Source: Variovorax paradoxus
GTDB taxonomy: Bacteria; Pseudomonadota; Gammaproteobacteria; Burkholderiales; Burkholderiaceae_C
Direction: 5' to 3'
Assembly (NCBI GenBank): GCA_016806145.1
Contig: CP063166.1
Coordinates: 4,650,001-4,714,000, forward strand
Length of the DNA: 64,000 bases
The notes under the pieces were generated by a model. That model saw only the letters and a program-made list of their open reading frames with translations, searched no databases and was not told the origin of the DNA. Each line of letters starts with the position of its first letter. The stretch's first letter is position 1. Below are positions 59,212-64,000 of the stretch, piece after piece. A program made the position numbers and the translations under genes.

Positions 59212-60051
59212 ATGACATATTGCGTAGGCATCAAACTCAACGCCGGCCTGGTGTTCCTGTCCGATTCGCGCACCAACGCGGGCGTGGACCACATCAGCAC
59301 CTTCCGCAAGATGATCGTCTACGAGCAGCCCGGCGACCGCGTCATGGTGCTGCTGTCCTCGGGCAACCTCAGCATCTCGCAGTCGGTGCGCGAGATCCTG
59401 CAGATCGAGGAACTGCGCGAGACGCAGGAGAACGGCGAGCCCGGCACGCCGACCACGATCTGGAACGCCAAGAGCATGTTCGATGCCGCGCGCGTGCTCG
59501 GCTCGGCCGTGCGCCACGTCTACGACCGCGATGCCGAGGCGCTCAAGCATGCGGGCCTGGACTTCAACGTCTCGTTCATCTTCGGCGGCCAGGTCAAGGG
59601 CGAGGGCATGCGCCTGTTCCTGGTCTACGCGGCCGGCAACTTCATCGAGGCCACGACAGAAACGCCCTACTTCCAGATCGGCGAATCGAAGTACGGCAAG
59701 CCGGTGCTCGACCGCGTGCTCACGCCCGAGACACCGCTCGACGAGGCCGCCAAGTGCGCGCTGGTGTCGATGGACTCGACCATGAAGTCCAACCTCTCGG
59801 TCGGCCTGCCACTGGACCTCGTGGTCTACGAGGCCAACAAGCTCGAGACCGACCGCGTGATATGCATCGACGCCGACAACCCCTACTACCGCATGGTGCA
59901 CAACAGCTGGGGCCAGAAGCTGCGCGAGGTGTTCGACAGCATCGAGGACCCGGTGTGGGACGACAGCGCCACCGAGCATCCGCTGAAGATGCCGGCCACG
60001 CGGCACGGCGCGCTGCGCAAGATCTCCACGCCCGACGAAAAGCTCATCTGA
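59212..60051 (+). CDS. Anbu bacterial proteasome-like peptidase
   Basis: A 279-residue protein of the Ntn-hydrolase fold, Anbu (bacterial proteasome homologue) type. It starts MTYCVGIKLNAGLVFLSDSR; after removal of Met the Thr2 would be the nucleophile. Typical blocks: TNAGVDHISTFRKMIVYEQP, GDRVMVLLSSGNLSISQS, IFGGQVKGEGMRLFLVYAAG, SMDSTMKSNLSVGLPLDL. Anbu usually stands beside transglutaminase-like, alpha-E and ATP-grasp genes; here it stands between mutS and a hydrolase. ATG 59212 is chosen because it gives Thr2. Confidence 0.9.
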   Translation: MTYCVGIKLNAGLVFLSDSRTNAGVDHISTFRKMIVYEQPGDRVMVLLSSGNLSISQSVREILQIEELRETQENGEPGTPTTIWNAKSMFDAARVLGSAVRHVYDRDAEALKHAGLDFNVSFIFGGQVKGEGMRLFLVYAAGNFIEATTETPYFQIGESKYGKPVLDRVLTPETPLDEAAKCALVSMDSTMKSNLSVGLPLDLVVYEANKLETDRVICIDADNPYYRMVHNSWGQKLREVFDSIEDPVWDDSATEHPLKMPATRHGALRKISTPDEKLI

Positions 60052-60056
60052 CCCCC

Positions 60057-60860
60057 GTGCCGCCGATCGTCTTCTCGCACGGCAACAGCTTTCCCGCGAG
60101 CACCTACCGCGTCGTCCTCGACAGCCTGCGCAACCGCGGCTTCGAGGTCGATGCCATCGAGAAATTCGGGCACGACCCGAAGTACCCCGTCACCGACAAC
60201 TGGCCGCACCTGGTCGAGCAGCTGGCCGACTTCGCGCGGCCGCGCGCCGAACGCGCGGGCGGCCCGGTGTTCCTGGTCGGCCATTCGCTCGGCGGCTTCC
60301 TGAGCCTGATGTGCGCCGCGCGGCATCCCGAGCTGGCGCGCGGCGTGGTGCTGGTCGACTCGCCGATCCTCGGCGGCTGGCGCGCCAACACGCTCAACAT
60401 GGTGAAGCGCACGCCACTCATGAAGAGCATCTCGCCGGGCGCGATCAGCCGCCGGCGTCGCAACAGCTGGGAGCACCGCGAGGCGGTGTTCGAGCATTTC
60501 CGCAGCAAGAAGGCCTTCGCGAAGTGGGACGAGCAGGTGCTGCACGACTACATCGACCACGGCACCTTCGATAGCGAGGACACGCGCGCGCTGAGCTTCG
60601 ACCGCGACGTCGAGACTGCCATCTACAACACGCTGCCGCACAACCTCGGCGCGCTGCTGCGCAGCCATCCGCTCAAGTGCAAGGCGGCCTTCATCGGCGG
60701 GCGCCAGTCGGCGGAGATGAAGCGCGTGGGCATGGCGATGACGCAGCAGGTGACCAAGGGCCGCATCGCGATGCTCGACGGCACGCACCTGTTTCCGATG
60801 GAGAAGCCGCTGGCGACCGCGGCGGCGATCGAGGCGGCGGTGCGCAACCTGATGGGCTGA
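60057..60860 (+). CDS. Alpha/beta-fold hydrolase
   Basis: A 267-residue hydrolase. Oxyanion-region HG (VFSHGNSFPASTYR), nucleophile elbow GHSLGG (in VFLVGHSLGGFLSLM) and a final His in LDGTHLFPMEKP. The start is a GTG at 60057, five bases after the Anbu stop; no separate ribosome site. No specific family can be named. Confidence 0.85.
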   Translation: MPPIVFSHGNSFPASTYRVVLDSLRNRGFEVDAIEKFGHDPKYPVTDNWPHLVEQLADFARPRAERAGGPVFLVGHSLGGFLSLMCAARHPELARGVVLVDSPILGGWRANTLNMVKRTPLMKSISPGAISRRRRNSWEHREAVFEHFRSKKAFAKWDEQVLHDYIDHGTFDSEDTRALSFDRDVETAIYNTLPHNLGALLRSHPLKCKAAFIGGRQSAEMKRVGMAMTQQVTKGRIAMLDGTHLFPMEKPLATAAAIEAAVRNLMG

Positions 60861-60873
60861 AGGGCCCACCCAC

Positions 60874-60933
60874 CCGTTCGGGCTGAGCCTGTCGAAGCCG
60901 TGCGCAAGGCTTCGACAGGCTCAGCCCGAACGG
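60874..60933. repeat. 60-bp dyad repeat, copy 2 (perfect)
   Basis: 26-bp perfect arms (left starts CCGTTCGGGCTGAGCC, ends GTCGAAGCC) around the loop GTGCGCAA. It lies between convergent genes: the hydrolase (ends 60860) and the GlxA-like regulator (ends 60944). The same element, imperfect, is at 13612-13671. This repeat is common in Comamonadaceae-type genomes in my experience and may serve as a bidirectional terminator. Confidence 0.85.
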
Positions 60934-60943
60934 ATAGGGCCAT

Positions 60944-61939
60944 TCAACGGAATCTGGCCCGGTAATCGAGCGGCGGCACCCCGAAGCGCCGCTGGAACGC
61001 GCGCCGCATGATCTCCTCCGAACCGAAGCCGCAGCGCTGCGCCACCGCCTTGATGGTCGCGCCCGACGATTCCAGCAGCCGCGTCGCGCGGTCCAGCCGC
61101 ATGCGTTCGACCGCGTGCGCGGGCGTGACGCCGGTGCGCTGCAGGTAGAAGCGCGCGAAGGTGCGCGGCGCCATCGCCATGCGGTCGGCCAGCCGCGCCA
61201 CGTCGAGCGTCTCGTGCAGGTGCTCGTCGATCCAGCCATGCAGCGATTCGATGCGCGGGTCCTCGGCCTCCTGCGCGAGCAGCGCGCTGCTGAACTGCGA
61301 CTGCCCGCCCGGGCGCTTGTAGAACACCACCAGCTTCTTCGCCACGCCGATGGCGATGGCGCGGCCGAGGTCGGCCTCGACCATGCCCAGCGCCATGTCG
61401 ATGCCGGCCGTGACGCCGGCCGAGGTCCAGCGGCGGCCGTCGCGGAAATAGATCGCGTCTCGCTGCACCTCGATGCGCGGGAAGGCCGCGCCCAGCGCGT
61501 CGCAAGCGCCCCAGTGGGTGGCGGCGCGGCAGCCGTCGAGCAGACCCGCGCGGCCCAGCACGAAGGCGCCGGTGCACACCGATGCGACGCGGTCGAAGCG
61601 CGCGCCATGGCGGCGCAGCCAGGCCTCGGCGGCCTCGGTGCCGCCACCGCCGAGCTGCGTCGACGGATTCCAGGCGGCCGGCCCGCCGGGCGCGACCACG
61701 GTGCTGGTGCCCGCCTCGGCATGGCGCACGCGCGCGGGCCAGGCCTCGGCGTGCACCGCGAGCCCGCTCGAGCTCGCCACCGGCCCCGCCCTGGCGGCCA
61801 GCACGCGCGTGCGGTAGACCGGCGCGCGGCCCGCGAGCCGCAGCTCGTCGTTGGCGGTGGCGAACACCTGCAGCGGACCCGACACGTCGAGCAGCTGGAA
61901 GCGCTCGAACACCACGAACCAGACGGGCAGGATCGACAT
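60944..61939 (-). CDS. GlxA-family regulator (DJ-1/PfpI domain plus AraC helix-turn-helix)
   Basis: A 331-residue regulator. N-terminal DJ-1/PfpI-like domain (residues 1-180) with VCTGAFVLGRAGLLDGCRA; the Cys and the following G-x-x-x-G-x-A match the nucleophile elbow. C-terminal AraC domain has two helix-turn-helix motifs (LDVARLADRMAMAPRTFARF, then GFGSEEIMRRAFQRRFGV). It is divergent from a DJ-1/PfpI gene with an isonitrile-hydratase-like motif, and probably controls it. ATG at 61939 is chosen (MSILPVWFVV). Confidence 0.92.
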   Translation of the reverse strand: MSILPVWFVVFERFQLLDVSGPLQVFATANDELRLAGRAPVYRTRVLAARAGPVASSSGLAVHAEAWPARVRHAEAGTSTVVAPGGPAAWNPSTQLGGGGTEAAEAWLRRHGARFDRVASVCTGAFVLGRAGLLDGCRAATHWGACDALGAAFPRIEVQRDAIYFRDGRRWTSAGVTAGIDMALGMVEADLGRAIAIGVAKKLVVFYKRPGGQSQFSSALLAQEAEDPRIESLHGWIDEHLHETLDVARLADRMAMAPRTFARFYLQRTGVTPAHAVERMRLDRATRLLESSGATIKAVAQRCGFGSEEIMRRAFQRRFGVPPLDYRARFR

Positions 61940-62088
61940 GGGGACGTTGCCTTCGCGAAGGAGAAAGACGCAGCAGAACCGAAGCCCGCGCGCCGCGCCA
62001 GGGCTGGCAGGAATGATGGGGCAATTGTCTCGAATGCCAGCGTTTCGCTTCCTAGACTGGGCCGATCCCCCCAACCTGGAGTCTCCCC

Positions 62089-62772
62089 ATGAAGATCGGC
62101 ATGCTCGTCTTTCCCGACATCACCGCGACCGACTACGTCGCGCCCGCGGACCTGCTGGTGCGCATTCCCGGCGCCAGCCTCTCGCTGGTGTGGAAGCACA
62201 CCGACCCGATCCGCACCGAGCTCGGCTGGGAGTTCCGCGCCACGCAGGCGATGGCCGACTGCCCGCAGTTCGACATGCTCGTGGTGCCCGGCGGCCCCGG
62301 CGTCGCAGCGCTGTTCGAGGACCGCGAGACGGTCGACTTCCTCGCGCGCCAGGGCCGCGGCGCGCGCTGGGTGGTCGGCATCTGCACCGGCCCGCTGCTG
62401 CTGGGCGTGGCCGGCCTGCTCGAAGGCTACGAGGCCACCTGCCACTGGGCCTCGCACGAACTGCTGGCAATGGTCGGCGCGACGCCGCGCGACCAGCGCG
62501 TGGTGGTCGACCGCAACCGCATCACCGGCGCCGGCGTGACCTCGGGCATCGACTGCGCGCTGCGCGCGATCGCGCAGGCCACCGACGACGACACGGCGCG
62601 CGCGATCCAGCTGTTCGCCGAGTACGACCCGCAGCCGCCGTTCGACAGCGGCGCACCGGCCAAGGCGCCGGCCCACATCGTCGAGGCGGCGCGCGCGCGC
62701 GTGGCCGGCGTGGTGGCCGAGCGGCGCGCGATCCTGGCGCGCATCGGGCGCACGGCGCCGGTGGCCGCCTGA
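62089..62772 (+). CDS. DJ-1/PfpI-family protein, isonitrile-hydratase-like
   Basis: A 227-residue protein. Nucleophile elbow VGICTGPLLLGVAGLL contains the Cys of the family; an Asp near the start in PDITATDYVAP matches the general acid in isocyanide hydratase (which turns isonitriles into N-substituted formamides). VVVPGGPGVAAL and ITGAGVTSGIDCALRAI are other family blocks. Whether it hydrates isonitriles is not certain; it could be another Cys-elbow amidase-like protein. Confidence 0.85.
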   Translation: MKIGMLVFPDITATDYVAPADLLVRIPGASLSLVWKHTDPIRTELGWEFRATQAMADCPQFDMLVVPGGPGVAALFEDRETVDFLARQGRGARWVVGICTGPLLLGVAGLLEGYEATCHWASHELLAMVGATPRDQRVVVDRNRITGAGVTSGIDCALRAIAQATDDDTARAIQLFAEYDPQPPFDSGAPAKAPAHIVEAARARVAGVVAERRAILARIGRTAPVAA

Positions 62773-62788
62773 ACCGAGGGAGGACTGC

Positions 62789-63757
62789 ATGACCGCATCT
62801 CTGCCCCGCCGCTCGGCACTGGCCCTCGGCGCCGGCCTGCTGGCCGCGCCCTTCCTGCGCGCGCGGGCCGAAGGCAACCCGATCCGCATCCTCGTCGGCT
62901 ACGCGGCCGGCGGCCCGGCCGACATCGCGGCGCGCATCGTGGCCGAGAAGCTCGCGCTGCAGCTGCAGCAGCCGGTGGTGGTCGACAACCGGCCCGGCGC
63001 CGGCGGCCAGCTCGCGGCGATCGCGCTCAAGGCCGCGCCGGCCGACGGCTCGGTGCTGATGCTGACCAACACCCACACGGTGGCGACGGTGCCGCTGACG
63101 GTGAAGAACCCGGGCTTCTCGACCACGCGCGACTTCCGACCCGTGGGCAGCGTCGCCACCTTCGAGCTCGCCCTCGCGACCAATCCCGCGACCACCAACG
63201 CCTCGAACCTCGCGGCCTTCGGGCGCTGGCTCGCCACGCACCGCGGCGACGCCGCCATCGGCGTGCCGGCCGCGGCCAGCGCGCCCGAGTTCATGGCGAG
63301 CCGGATCGCGCGCCACTTCCAGGTCGAGAGCCTGCCCGTGCCCTACAAGGGCTCGGCGCCGATGCTGCCCGACCTGCTCGGCGGCACGCTGCACGGCGCG
63401 ATCACCAGCGTGTCGGACTTCCTGCCCTACCACCGCAGCGGCCGGCTGCGCATCCTCGCGTCGACGCGGCGCACGCCGCTGCTGCCCGAGGTGCCGTCGT
63501 TCGAGGAGGCCGGCCTGTCCGGCATGGAGCTCACCGAGCTGCTGGGCCTCTACGCGGGCGCCGGCGTGCCCGAGGCCACGGTGGCGCGCTACAACGCCGC
63601 GCTGGCCCAGGTGCTGGCGCAGCCCGAGGTGGTGGAGAAGTTCAAGGGCCTCGACATGACGACCGTGCCCGGCACGCCGGCCGACCAGGGCGAGCGGCTC
63701 GCGAAGATCGACCGCATGCTCGGGCAGCTCGTGAAGGATTCGGGCTTCAAGCTCTGA
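62789..63757 (+). CDS. Bug/TctC-family periplasmic solute receptor 5
   Basis: A 322-residue receptor with a twin-arginine-like signal (RRSALALGAGLLAAPFL, cut near ARAEG). Motifs: NPIRILVGYAAGGPADIAAR, VDNRPGAGGQLAA, VPYKGSAPMLPDLLGGTLHG. It follows the DJ-1 gene by 16 bases, so it may share its transcript; the ribosome site GGGAGGA lies seven bases before ATG. The ligand is unknown. Confidence 0.92.
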   Translation: MTASLPRRSALALGAGLLAAPFLRARAEGNPIRILVGYAAGGPADIAARIVAEKLALQLQQPVVVDNRPGAGGQLAAIALKAAPADGSVLMLTNTHTVATVPLTVKNPGFSTTRDFRPVGSVATFELALATNPATTNASNLAAFGRWLATHRGDAAIGVPAAASAPEFMASRIARHFQVESLPVPYKGSAPMLPDLLGGTLHGAITSVSDFLPYHRSGRLRILASTRRTPLLPEVPSFEEAGLSGMELTELLGLYAGAGVPEATVARYNAALAQVLAQPEVVEKFKGLDMTTVPGTPADQGERLAKIDRMLGQLVKDSGFKL

Positions 63758-63758
63758 A

Positions 63759-64000
63759 TCAGGCGTCCGCGGGCTCGCAGCGCACCGCATCGCCCGCGCG
63801 CAGCGGGCCGCCCGCGAGCACGCGCGCGGTCAGCCCGCCATGGCCGCGCATCGCGTTGTAGCCGCCCGGGCCCAGCAGCTCCTCCATGCGCGAGCAGGGC
63901 TCGCACGGGCCGGTGATCTCGAGCCGCACCGTGTCGCCGAGCCGCAGCACCAGCGGCTGGTCGCGGAACAGCGAGCGCGCGGCGATCAGGTTCAGGCCCG
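63759..64000 (-). CDS. MOSC-domain protein, C-terminal part (cut by window edge)
   Basis: The last 80 codons of a gene that continues past base 64000. Visible: [18 protein letters not shown], then [19 protein letters not shown] and [19 protein letters not shown]. The Cys in GPCEPC and the pattern after it match MOSC domains, which carry sulfur for molybdenum-cofactor enzymes or similar. Head-on to Bug receptor 5, with one base between the two stops. Confidence 0.85.
   Translation of the reverse strand, partial: GLNLIAARSLFRDQPLVLRLGDTVRLEITGPCEPCSRMEELLGPGGYNAMRGHGGLTARVLAGGPLRAGDAVRCEPADA

Overview
The window is very GC-rich, densely coded and has the look of a Betaproteobacterium of the family Comamonadaceae, most likely Variovorax or a close relative. 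The reasons are five periplasmic Bug/TctC solute receptors, lipoproteins with a run of glycines right after the lipobox cysteine, two CaiB-type CoA transferases in a catabolic operon, and Comamonadaceae-style gene neighbourhoods (trmJ-cysE). No rRNA, tRNA, CRISPR array, insertion sequence or phage was seen. Genus is an inference from gene content only.

Layout. 1-712: divergent metal-efflux pair (His-rich P-type ATPase, cut by the window edge, and a CadR/PbrR-like MerR regulator) with a 19-bp-spacer MerR promoter. 729-3074: trmJ, cysE and a WGR/DUF4303-like gene. 3270-8111: suhB, a FUSC-type membrane protein, an MscS channel and a DUF454 protein, with overlapping or near-overlapping ends. 8139-11443: DUF418 membrane protein, SUFU-domain protein, unknown protein and a MarR regulator, all leftward. 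11563-15041: two Bug receptors and a sulfatase. 15068-16713: AbiEi/AbiEii toxin-antitoxin pair with an elaborate symmetric operator. 16812-26921: a GAF-PucR regulator divergent from an SDR, a complete Liv-type ABC importer (its LivF has Arg in place of the Walker A Lys), a BKACE enzyme and a second SDR. 27059-31775: three poly-Gly lipoproteins, one of the tannase/feruloyl esterase fold. 31991-33416: tag and a small unknown gene. 33417-42524: an eight-gene leftward catabolic operon (two CoA transferases, MaoC, two Bug receptors, two acyl-CoA dehydrogenases, enoyl-CoA hydratase) with a divergent LysR. 42544-44517: a gene remnant, a degenerate histidine-kinase-like protein and a glycosyltransferase-like protein.

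44514-52872 is a metal-homeostasis block. Zur, a Zur-box-controlled L36 paralogue, an ABC ATPase, two ABC-2 (DUF3526-like) permeases and a TonB-dependent receptor all run leftward in one uninterrupted array. Next to it, in the opposite direction, is a YqjI-like PadR regulator with a YqjH-like ferric reductase. I regard the Zur-to-TonB array as the best candidate for an undescribed system: an outer-membrane receptor tied to an ABC-2 exporter-fold transporter under probable zinc control.

53002-64000: EmrB-type MFS pump with MarR regulator, CorA, a candidate structured RNA with a strong intrinsic terminator, mutS, the Anbu proteasome-like peptidase, an alpha/beta hydrolase, a GlxA-like regulator divergent from an isonitrile-hydratase-like DJ-1 protein, a fifth Bug receptor and a truncated MOSC gene. 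Two families of long dyad repeats sit at gene ends (13612-13671 and 60874-60933; 52883-52993).
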